Shown: in pieces, positions 57,384 through 64,000 of the stretch
How positions within the stretch are numbered: the first letter of the stretch is position 1
Layout: each line of letters begins with the position of its first letter
NCBI RefSeq assembly: GCF_036967205.1
Contig: NZ_CP146022.1
Location: 8,370,001 to 8,434,000 of the forward strand
Source of the DNA: Streptomyces sp. Q6
GTDB lineage: Bacteria; Actinomycetota; Actinomycetes; Streptomycetales; Streptomycetaceae
DNA: 64,000 bases
Direction of reading: 5' to 3'
Position numbers and translations under genes: made by a program
The notes under the pieces: generated by a model
What the model was told of the DNA's origin: nothing
The model's input: the letters and a program-made list of their open reading frames with translations, nothing else
The model's database searches: none

Positions 57384-58055
57384 TCAGGATGTCGGGGCGA
57401 GCGCGTCCCACACGATGTAGTGGAACTGCCGTCGGCCGCCCTCGATCGGACCCAGGTACTCAAGGCCCGCCACGTGCCCCGCGCTGGTCGGCATGCAGAA
57501 CCATGTGCCTGCCGGAGCCATGGATGCCGAACCCGTGGAGTAGTCGCGGATGAGGTCCACGCAGTGTGTGAGAGTCGCCCCCTCCAGGGAGCGGGCGACC
57601 CGTCCGTTCAGCGCGGCGAAATCGTCGTCCCCGCTCCACGAGATGTCCGGGCTCTTCACCGCTTTGCCGGCGGTGCCGTGCTCCAGGTCCGCACTGTGCC
57701 CCGGCTCCAGAGCGAAGTTGCCCGATCCGAGAACGGCTGGGGCCGCGCTCGACGGGGACGAGGGCGAGGCGGTGTCCGCGTCCTGGGCGGCTGAGGCCCG
57801 CGGAGTCGTGGGCGTGGTGGCCGGTGGAGCGGGGGCGGGGGCTGAGGTGTGCCCGACCGGGGCGCCCGCCTGCGGTGTGCCGGATCGCTGCTGGGTGAGC
57901 ACGGTCACGACGAGGCCGATGACCGGGATCAGGATGCCGACCACCCACCATGCCCAGCGCGGCGGCGCGCCGTGGGCGGTTGAGGGCGCGGGCGGCGGGA
58001 CCTGAGGGGGACGCGAAGGCGCAGGCGGCAACGAGCCGTTCGGATCATGCGTCAT
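57384..58055 (-). CDS. Hypothetical membrane-anchored protein with extracellular domain
   Basis: 223 residues. A Pro-rich cytoplasmic N-terminus (about 1-32; LPPAPSRPPQVPPPAPS) and one membrane helix (about 34-55; WAWWVVGILIPVIGLVVTVL) are followed by a Pro/Ala/Thr/Ser-rich stalk (to about 105) and a C-terminal extracellular domain of about 115 residues with two Cys (THCVDL and WFCMPT, probable disulphide) and GRVARSLEGATLTHC. Resembles membrane-bound proteins of unknown function that sit near regulators in Streptomyces. ATG 58055 has GGGGGA 7 nt upstream. Confidence 0.75.
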   Translation of the reverse strand: MTHDPNGSLPPAPSRPPQVPPPAPSTAHGAPPRWAWWVVGILIPVIGLVVTVLTQQRSGTPQAGAPVGHTSAPAPAPPATTPTTPRASAAQDADTASPSSPSSAAPAVLGSGNFALEPGHSADLEHGTAGKAVKSPDISWSGDDDFAALNGRVARSLEGATLTHCVDLIRDYSTGSASMAPAGTWFCMPTSAGHVAGLEYLGPIEGGRRQFHYIVWDALAPTS

Positions 58056-58436
58056 CCCGAGTTCCCCCACCAGCGAGCCGTTCCGAATTCACTCTCTGCA
58101 AGATCTGCACCGTACCCAGTGCGTCGGGTACATGCCACCGATCGTGCCGTGGTGAGGCGGGTCGTACCGGTCGAGCGTGCTCGAAGGTCCAGAGGGGCGA
58201 GGTGGGTGGCGTTGGTCGCGGCCATCGCCGAACGCATCACCCGCAAGGCCCTGACCCCGCAGACCACCGACACCGCGGGAGCACGCGGCATGACGTCCCC
58301 TCCGCCGACGCGGTCTACGCGATGCCTTTCGTCGGCGCCTCGATGAAGGTCTCCGCCACCATCGCCGCCTACCTGGTCGGCGGCAGAGGCGGTGCGAAGG
58401 CCATGGCGGTCTGCGCGCTACGGATAATCTGCGTCG
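58056..58436. other. Intergenic region with possible coding remnants
   Basis: 381 bp. Short natural-looking peptides appear on the plus strand in different frames (ALVAAIAERITRKALTPQTT near 58210-58265; DAVYAMPFVGASMKVSATIA near 58306-58365), suggesting a decayed gene of unknown identity. The sequence GGATAATCT just before ATG 58437 looks like a -10 for a leaderless ADP-ribosylglycohydrolase message. Confidence 0.4.
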
Positions 58437-59390
58437 ATGAAGCGGATTCAGCGGGCCGCCGGCGTGATCGTCGGCTCGGCGGTGGGCGACGCGCTGGGAG
58501 GCCCCTTCGAGTTCGGTCACCAGGGTGCGTTTTCCGCCCGGTTTCCTGTGACCGATGTCGATGCCGGTGCCGGTGGCGGTGGCGGTGGCGAGATGTGCGG
58601 AGGTGGCGGCTGGGATCCCGGCGAGGCGACCGACGACACGCAGATGGCCGTCCTGGTCGCTGAGTCGCTGCTGGAGCGGGGCGGACTGGATCTGCCGGAC
58701 ATATTCGCCCGCTTCCAGCGGTGGGCATCGTCGGAACCGAAGGACATCGGTTTGCAGACCGAAGACGTCCTGACCAACGGCAGGCCCTGGGACCTCGCCG
58801 CCGCGTTCCACGTCCAGGTCAACGAACGAGCAGCGGGCAACGGCTCCTTGATGCGGGCATCGACCTCCGCGGTCCGCTTCGCTGCCGCCGGCCGGGAAGC
58901 CACCATGGACGCGGCCCGCCGGATCGCTGCTCTCACGCACGGCGACCGCGCGGCCTGGGAAGGAACCGCGATTTTCCACGAACTCGTCCGCGTAACCCTC
59001 GACGACGCAGACCCTCTCGCCGCGCTCCCGGACATCCTGGCTCATGTCCACCCCGACCACCGCGACCGCTACGCCACCGTCCTCGCGCCCCATTGGCACC
59101 CCGACCAGGCGACCGAGTTCAACGGTGCCGTGTGGCCCTGCCTGGGCTCCGCCGTGTGGGCCCTGCGCACCACCGATGGCTTCGAGGACGCGCTACGCGC
59201 GGCGATCGACCTCGGCGGTGACACGGACACCGTCGCGGCGGTGACCGGAGGTCTCGCGGGGGCGTACTACGGCCTGGACGCCATCCCCGCCCGCTGGACC
59301 CAGCCGCTCCATGTCCCCCTCCCCGGATTCGGCGGACGGGTGCTGCACTTGCCGGATCTTCTCCGACTCGCGTACCGCCTCGGGGGCTGA
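58437..59390 (+). CDS. ADP-ribosylglycohydrolase (DraG family)
   Basis: 317 residues. Dinuclear-metal motifs are all present: GSAVGDALGGPFEF (about 13-26), ATDDTQMAVLVAESLL (about 64-79) and DLGGDTDTVAAVTGGLAGAYYG (about 258-279). Such enzymes remove ADP-ribose from proteins or metabolites. A low-complexity GAGAGGGGGGE loop near 43-52 is encoded by a GGTGGC repeat. No ribosome binding site precedes ATG 58437; a TAATCT 6 nt upstream suggests a leaderless transcript. Cytoplasmic. Confidence 0.92.
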   Translation: MKRIQRAAGVIVGSAVGDALGGPFEFGHQGAFSARFPVTDVDAGAGGGGGGEMCGGGGWDPGEATDDTQMAVLVAESLLERGGLDLPDIFARFQRWASSEPKDIGLQTEDVLTNGRPWDLAAAFHVQVNERAAGNGSLMRASTSAVRFAAAGREATMDAARRIAALTHGDRAAWEGTAIFHELVRVTLDDADPLAALPDILAHVHPDHRDRYATVLAPHWHPDQATEFNGAVWPCLGSAVWALRTTDGFEDALRAAIDLGGDTDTVAAVTGGLAGAYYGLDAIPARWTQPLHVPLPGFGGRVLHLPDLLRLAYRLGG

Positions 59391-59772
59391 ACCGGGAGCC
59401 CCTCCACAGGCGGCGCGGTCACCTGACCAGTGGCTCCGCGAGGAGGCCGGCTCGATCGGTTACGACAGACGACGGTCTCTGGCGGCAGGGCCGGGTGGAG
59501 CGAGCTGGGGATCGCCCCGGCGAACCGTTCCTCGCGGGTGGCCGCATCCGCATCGAGGCGGCAGGTGCTCGTGGCGAGGCTCGGTCCGGCTTCGGGGTGC
59601 GTGGCCAGGGGGGGGCGAAAGGTCGCGGAGTCTCACGTGCGCGCGACGGTCAGTCGCGGGCCTGCGCGACAGCATCGCTCCCGTCTTGGGTGGCAGCCCC
59701 GTCATGGGCGGGTGTCCGCCCATGGTCCTGTTTCGGCAGCGTGCGTTTACCTCTCGAACATGCGACTGGAAA

Positions 59773-59817
59773 TCTACTTTGGCGAGAGTAGACATTGTGC
59801 GGCGGTGTGGCTATGGT
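59773..59817 (+). promoter_or_regulatory. Sigma-70-type promoter with overlapping operator-like dyad
   Basis: TAGACA (59789-59794) and TATGGT (59812-59817) are separated by exactly 17 bp, a good HrdB-type promoter. The dyad TCTACT-N8-AGTAGA (59773-59792) overlaps the -35. Predicted transcription start is near 59824. No gene follows on this strand. Confidence 0.65.
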
Positions 59818-60456
59818 TTCTCTCGCAGGTGAGAACGAGCAAGGCCCGGGCAGGCATGGACTGCCCGGTAGCAGTACGTAGTTGAAGTACGCAGGTCGGT
59901 GCGGCGGTGGAGTTCCGGAGCCAGGTTTCTCGTAGGACGGCGACGGGACTGACGGCCGGACCGGGTGGCCCGCAGTGATCAGGGGCTGCCGAGAGCGGGA
60001 CCGTAGTTCATGTAAGTGCATGACCCGGCAGTGAAGTGCGTGGAGTTGTTCCCCGGTGAAGGCGTCTCGCTGCCGACGCGCGCACCGGGAAGTTCGGCAG
60101 TGGGGGTTCCGAGCCAGAGCAGTGGAAGGACGGGCGAGGAGCCGGCTGTCGAAGTGTGGCGCTCGCGCAGGCCACGGAGCAGGAAGCGGAACAAGCAGTA
60201 CCAGCGGTATGAAGTCCCCCTTGCGAAACGCACGATGCGCAGTTGTTCACGCGGGTGAGAACGGAGGAAGCGGCATCATCAGGATCGCCCGGGCGCTGTC
60301 ACCAGGCCCGGGTACCGCAGGACATCGATAGTGAGGTGATCTCCGGTCGAGCAACCGCGATCCCCGCATCCCCCCGCCCCCTTCCGGGAAGTACGTGGAT
60401 GCACGAGGCCGGCGCAGGACCCGGGCCGGCGGATGGTGTAGCTGTTCTGTTCCTTC

Positions 60457-60488
60457 GGGGCCCTGGTGCCACCTGGCACCAGGGCCCC
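60457..60488 (+). terminator. Perfect 14-bp stem hairpin
   Basis: GGGGCCCTGGTGCC and GGCACCAGGGCCCC around ACCT. It lies about 640 nt downstream of the orphan promoter at 59789-59817 and could end its transcript, or serve the leftward symporter gene (stop at 60856). Confidence 0.75.
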
Positions 60489-60605
60489 TCAGACCGCGCG
60501 GGACCGGAGCTCCCCCGGATCCGGTCCTGGCGCGTGGAGCCCTTCTGGCGTGCGGGCGAGGCCGCGTGAGCTGCCTTGTCGCCCGGCCACGTGGCGGAGG
60601 GCTGA

Positions 60606-60641
60606 GGCTGGAGCCGTATTGTCGGCGATACGGCTCCAGCC
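60606..60641 (-). terminator. Perfect 14-bp stem hairpin
   Basis: GGCTGGAGCCGTAT and ATACGGCTCCAGCC around an 8-nt loop, 215 bp past the stop of the leftward symporter gene. Probably its terminator or a structured element. Confidence 0.65.
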
Positions 60642-60855
60642 GAACCCGGTTGTCCCGGCTCGCGGCCGGGCGCTTGAGGGCGATCAGGCCGGGCGGACTT
60701 CGCACAGGTCAAGGCCACGGGCCGGACGGTGCGCTCCGCAGTTCGAGACCCACGGACGATCTGCCTCCACCACGACGGCGCCGCGTGTCCGTCGGACCCG
60801 CCCCGGTGCCTCTCCCGGAGACCGACCGGTCGTCAGAGAACCGGGAACGACCGGG

Positions 60856-62451
60856 CTACGACCGTTCGCCCCCGCCGCCCTGACCTGATGTCACCAGGCC
60901 GTGCCAGGCGCGTTGCCGCGTCTCATCAGGGTGTGTGCGCCCCACGAGTCCGAGCAGGAAGCCCACCGGAATGGTGATCAGTCCGGGCGTCTGGAGCGGG
61001 AACCAGTGCACGTCCTGGTCGGGGAAGACCGCGATGGGCGAACCGGTGACAGCCGGGGACCCGGCCAGCAGGAACAACGTGAGGGGGATGGTCCCGTAGA
61101 CGCTCCAGCGCACACCGGTGGCCGAATACCCCGGCAGGAAGAGCGCGTACACCAGGACCGGGGCGAGCACGGAGGCCGCGACGGTGAACGACAGGGAGAT
61201 CAGCGTCAGCCTGCCGCGGTCCGCGAGGGCGGCCGAGAGGATGACAGCGACAGCTCCCACGAGCACGATGCTCAGGCGCGCCCTGCGGATCTCCCGGGCG
61301 GCCGACGACGTCGAGGCGCTGCGCGAGGCTCGGCCCAGGTCGCGAGTGATGCTGCACGCGGCGGCGAGCGTGATTCCCGCCACGGCCGCGAGGGTGGTCG
61401 CGAAGACGGCGCACGCGATGATGGCGAACAGCATGCTGTGCCGCGCGCCTCCGGCGGCGGGGTCGAGCGCGCCCGTCACCATGAGCAGCGCGGTCGCCCC
61501 TCCGGGGTCGGCTGCCCGGATCGCGTCACGGCCGATCAGCGCACAGGCCCCGAGCCCCGCCACGACCACCCCGGTGCACACGACCGCGACGGGGCCCACG
61601 GCCCAGCCCACGGCGCGTCGCGCGGTGAGGTCGTCCCTGAGCGGGTGCAGGCGCATGGTGAGGTGCGGCAGACAGGCGGCGCCGATCAGCAGGGTGGCCT
61701 GAAAGCTGATCAGGTCGAGGTGGCCTGCCACGGAGGAGCCGAAGTGCTGGCCCGGCCGCAGGTAGTCGGCGCCGGCTCCGGATCGGTCGTGGGCGGCGTC
61801 CACGAGGGCCAGGGGCGACCAGCCGTACCGGGCGAGGACGATGCCCGCCAGCAGCGACAGCGCGATGAGCACCACACCGACCTTGAGGATCTGTACGTAG
61901 CCGATCCCGCGCATGCCGCCGAAAGCGGCGTAGCCGATCATCAGGGCTCCACCCGCGACCGTACATCCGGTGAGCGCGCCGTCCGGGAGGCCGAACATGG
62001 CGGCCAGGATCCGTCCGGCGGTGGTCAGCTGCACCAGGAGCAGAGGAGTGAGGACGACCAGGCTCGCGACACCCAGCGCCCTGCGAACCGACGGATCGCC
62101 GAGCCGGTCGGCGAGGAAGTCGCCCAGGGTGAACGCGCCGACGCGGCGCAGGCGTTCGCCCAGGAACCGCATCACGAAGAACAGAGACAGGACCGTGGCA
62201 CCGGCGAACAACATGCCGTCCGCGCCGTCGAGGGCGACCGCGCCCGTGGTACTGAGCAAGGTCGCCGCGGAGATGTAGTCACCGGCGATGGCGAGCCCAC
62301 CGCCGACCGGTCCGAAGGCCGCGCTGCCTCCCGCGTAGAAGTGCTCGGGGTCGTCCAGATCGGCCGCCGCGAGCCCGCACAGCAGCAGCGACACAGCGAC
62401 GAAGCCGAGAAAGACCACGACCGCGAACGACTGTCCGTCGCCGCCGCTCAC
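60856..62451 (-). CDS. Sodium/solute symporter (SSS family, acetate permease-like)
   Basis: 531 residues with about 13 membrane helices. SSS features: the first helices with AGGSAAFGPVGGGLAIAGDYISAATL, GDFLADRLGDPSVRR, and an unwound TM1-like GLAIAGDYISAA matching cation/acetate symporters (ActP). Substrate is probably a monocarboxylate such as acetate or pyruvate, by family only. GTG 62451 follows GGGAG at 9 nt. The small DUF485 gene often found next to ActP is not present. Inner membrane. Confidence 0.88.
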   Translation of the reverse strand: MSGGDGQSFAVVVFLGFVAVSLLLCGLAAADLDDPEHFYAGGSAAFGPVGGGLAIAGDYISAATLLSTTGAVALDGADGMLFAGATVLSLFFVMRFLGERLRRVGAFTLGDFLADRLGDPSVRRALGVASLVVLTPLLLVQLTTAGRILAAMFGLPDGALTGCTVAGGALMIGYAAFGGMRGIGYVQILKVGVVLIALSLLAGIVLARYGWSPLALVDAAHDRSGAGADYLRPGQHFGSSVAGHLDLISFQATLLIGAACLPHLTMRLHPLRDDLTARRAVGWAVGPVAVVCTGVVVAGLGACALIGRDAIRAADPGGATALLMVTGALDPAAGGARHSMLFAIIACAVFATTLAAVAGITLAAACSITRDLGRASRSASTSSAAREIRRARLSIVLVGAVAVILSAALADRGRLTLISLSFTVAASVLAPVLVYALFLPGYSATGVRWSVYGTIPLTLFLLAGSPAVTGSPIAVFPDQDVHWFPLQTPGLITIPVGFLLGLVGRTHPDETRQRAWHGLVTSGQGGGGERS

Positions 62452-62896
62452 GGTCGACGCTCCCGCACGACCGGTCTCCGACGGTGGGTGAGGGGGATGC
62501 GGACGGCTGAAGGAATCGGACTCGGACTCGGATACGGAGTCCCCGTCCGAGTCGAACGAGGTGCGGGAGAAGACATGCCGGGTATGGCATCAGCCGCTCG
62601 GCCGACGCGTACAGACGAAGGAACGTTCTGAAGGCGTCCGCACAACGTGGCCGAGAACGTGTTGTGCAGGCGTACAAACCCTCAGCTCGGCGGCGGGTAC
62701 GCCGAAGTCGTGGCCGGCGCCGTGAACGAGGACGTCCCCCGCGACGCGAACGCCGGAACCACCCCGCTCCTCAAGAGCAGCTCTTCCAGCCTGATGGCGG
62801 CTCCCCAGGAGCGCTGACCGGCCGGACGTTCCGATGCTGCCGGCCGTCCGCGACCACGTATCGCATCCAGGTCACCTCCACCTCGGCCCAGTGCGT
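62452..62896. other. Intergenic region upstream of the symporter
   Basis: 445 bp. It holds a dyad GACTCGGAC/GTCCGAGTC (62519-62553) 70 bp before the symporter start and a second, GCACAAC/GTTGTGC (62640-62667). A 56-codon frame (GTG 62647 to TGA 62817, containing NPQLGGGYAEVVAGAVNEDV) looks protein-like but is too short to support; it may be a gene remnant. Confidence 0.45.
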
Positions 62897-62935
62897 GCGA
62901 GAGGCCCGGCGCGTGGTCGCGACCGGGCCTCTCGC
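62897..62935 (-). terminator. Perfect 13-bp stem terminator
   Basis: GCGAGAGGCCCGG (62897-62909) pairs with CCGGGCCTCTCGC (62923-62935), beginning 66 bp past the stop of the leftward LPETG protein gene. Confidence 0.85.
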
Positions 62936-63001
62936 CGGCTTCCTACGTGGAGATCCCTTCGATCCAGCCTGTCGGTACAGGGCGTCGAGTCGGGTCGGGA
63001 C

Positions 63002-64000
63002 TCAGTCGCCCGTGCGGCGCGAGCGGCGTGCGCCGGCGAAGAGCAGGGTGCCGAGGCAGAGCAGGATCGCGGCGCCGATGCCGGTGAACAGCATGGCGTC
63101 GGAGGATCCCGTCTCCGGGAGATGGCCCTGCGGCGACGCGGGCGTGCCGGGCTTGTCCGGTGTCCCGGGCGTGTGGGGCTCGTTCGGCACGCTGGGAGTG
63201 GGCGGCGGGATCTTTCCGGTGGTGGAGCACTCTGAGCGCGTCGTTCCGGTCCGGCAGTCGGAGTCGTCGGGGCCGATGACCGTGTTGGTCATGGTGCGGT
63301 CGCCGGTGACCGGGTCGTCGACGGTGACGGAGTAGGTGACGGTCACGGTCTTGCCAGCCGGGACGGTGCCGCTCCAGGTCAGCTTCGGCCTGGTGTAGGA
63401 GACCGTGCCGGCGGTGGCGGAGGCGGCGCCGCTGTAGGAGGCGTCGTCGAGAAGGCCGGTCAGGTCGTCGGTGAAGGTGGCGCCGACGTACTCCGCCGAA
63501 CCGCTGCTCGCGACGGTGACGGTGTAGGTCACCGTGTCGCCGGGCTCGGGCGTGGTGGTGGAAGCGGTTTTGGCGAGGACGAGATGGGCGGCCTCGACCG
63601 GGACCGCGTAGTCCTCGATCTCACCGGGGCCGCCGAACCCGGTCGGTGACGGATCGCCGGGAGCCCGCTTGCCGAACACGGCGCTCCAGGCGGCCCGTTC
63701 GACCGGTGTGCCGCTCGCCGGGGTGGGATCGGTGCCCAGGCTCTCGGCGCCGAACAGGCGAAGCCGCAGGAACGTGGTGTCGGCGGTGAGGTCCTCCAGG
63801 CCGTTCCAGGTGAGGGTGGCGCTGGTGGCGCCGGGCGGAACCGTGGCCTGTACCGCCTCGCGGGCCTCGAACTCGCCGTCCTGGTCGCGGTCCAGCCAGC
63901 CCACCAGGAGGGCGGGACGGTCCGTGGTGTTGGTGACCTTGGGGTGCAGCGTGACGGAGCCCTGGTGGGTGGAGAGGCGGGGCGCGCTGAGGGCGTCCTC
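63002..64000 (-). CDS. Sortase-anchored (LPETG) surface protein, C-terminal part (cut by window edge)
   Basis: The frame is open to the window edge; 332 residues are visible. A GEVED-like domain with calcium-type loop GWLDRDQDGEFEA and GGPGEIEDYAVPVE is followed by a DUF11 domain (about 175-275; TASTTTPEPGDTVTYTVTVA, YSVTVDDPVTGDRTMTNTV), a Pro/Thr-rich stalk (PPPTPSVPNEPHTPG), the sortase signal LPETG, a hydrophobic helix and a basic tail (RRSRRTGD). It is exported and covalently linked to the wall; binding partner unknown. The canonical LPXTG contrasts with the LAETG of the VWA protein at 8739. Confidence 0.88.
   Translation of the reverse strand, partial: EDALSAPRLSTHQGSVTLHPKVTNTTDRPALLVGWLDRDQDGEFEAREAVQATVPPGATSATLTWNGLEDLTADTTFLRLRLFGAESLGTDPTPASGTPVERAAWSAVFGKRAPGDPSPTGFGGPGEIEDYAVPVEAAHLVLAKTASTTTPEPGDTVTYTVTVASSGSAEYVGATFTDDLTGLLDDASYSGAASATAGTVSYTRPKLTWSGTVPAGKTVTVTYSVTVDDPVTGDRTMTNTVIGPDDSDCRTGTTRSECSTTGKIPPPTPSVPNEPHTPGTPDKPGTPASPQGHLPETGSSDAMLFTGIGAAILLCLGTLLFAGARRSRRTGD

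Larger units (their letters stand above)
59391..60855. other. 1.46-kb region without a convincing gene but with promoter and hairpins
   Basis: No open frame gives a recognisable protein. Short frames such as 60016-60258 (+, 80 codons) and 59979-60233 (-, 84 codons) overlap each other and have no ribosome binding site. The region does contain a good promoter (59789-59817), a small hairpin (59846-59868, CCGGGCAG/CTGCCCGG), a perfect terminator-like hairpin (60457-60488) and another (60606-60641). 59750-59830 is clearly less GC-rich than the surroundings. Confidence 0.55.

Noticed and set aside
56926-57411. A Cys-rich minus-strand frame (CGACRLRRRRGKCTRC) resembling a zinc ribbon
   Set aside because: The rest of the frame is low-complexity, it runs through both hairpins and overlaps the start of the next region; spacing does not match a known transposase or regulator.
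59979-60258. Small proteins of 80-84 residues on both strands
   Set aside because: They overlap each other, lack ribosome binding sites and show no family features; kept only as an alternative explanation for the orphan promoter.

Overview
The window is high-GC DNA (by eye about 70%) with the gene families, leaderless starts, ATGA/GTGA overlaps and GC-rich hairpin terminators of a Streptomyces chromosome. Supporting families include an isorenieratene-type crt cluster with lit regulators, a GlgE-TreS-Pep2-GlgB operon, a fasciclin protein, DUF5133, DUF4239 and DUF4383 proteins, and LAXTG/LPXTG surface proteins. No tRNA, rRNA, CRISPR array, insertion sequence or phage module was seen.

Layout. 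1-8.6 kb: the end of a shikimate dehydrogenase, two SAM methyltransferases, an Mrr-like membrane nuclease, a HAD hydrolase, the ribosome-assembly GTPase RsgA, an HSL-type esterase, and a divergent drug-efflux/TetR pair with a doubled operator. 8.7-11.6 kb: a sortase-anchored von Willebrand-factor-A protein and a cold-shock protein. 11.7-27 kb: a light-response and carotenoid island. It holds litR (MerR plus B12-binding domain), a small zinc-finger anti-sigma-like protein, the ECF sigma factor litS, the leftward operon crtE-crtI-crtB-crtV, the rightward operon crtY-crtT-crtU, then a secreted fasciclin protein, an iron-sulfur bacterial cryptochrome/photolyase, a DUF4383 membrane protein and a further FAD desaturase-like enzyme. 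27-30.4 kb: a MarR regulator, an MMPL exporter and a small unknown protein. 30.4-41 kb: alpha-glucan and trehalose metabolism, with glgX facing left and glgE, treS, pep2 and glgB facing right. 41-64 kb: mixed stress, secreted and metabolic genes. These include a PRC-barrel protein, a DUF11-like protein, a Nudix hydrolase, a metallo-beta-lactamase-fold hydrolase, an FG-GAP protein, a quinone-reductase-like enzyme with a MerR regulator, an Old Yellow Enzyme, a MarR/hydrolase pair around a perfect palindrome, a P450 remnant continuous with a PEP-mutase-like gene, a GNAT acetyltransferase, an ADP-ribosylglycohydrolase, an Na+/solute symporter and an edge-truncated LPETG protein.

How the genes work together. 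CrtE, CrtB and CrtI make lycopene, CrtY cyclises it, and CrtU (with CrtT and CrtV of unclear role) leads toward isorenieratene. LitR and LitS are the expected light-dependent control, and the photolyase is a plausible partner in photoprotection. TreS makes maltose from trehalose, Pep2 phosphorylates it, GlgE polymerises it, GlgB branches the glucan and GlgX debranches it.

Quality and novelty. At least six genes are interrupted by a frame change, and five of them (litR, crtE, the DUF11-like gene, a MerR gene and the P450) are restored by adding a single base at or near a short C/G run. The gene before glgE behaves as if it had the same fault. I read this mainly as systematic base under-calling in the assembly rather than real decay. 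The most unusual unexplained stretch is 59391-60855, about 1.46 kb without a convincing gene but with a good sigma-70-type promoter, an overlapping operator-like dyad and a perfect downstream hairpin: a candidate non-coding transcript or the remains of a lost gene.
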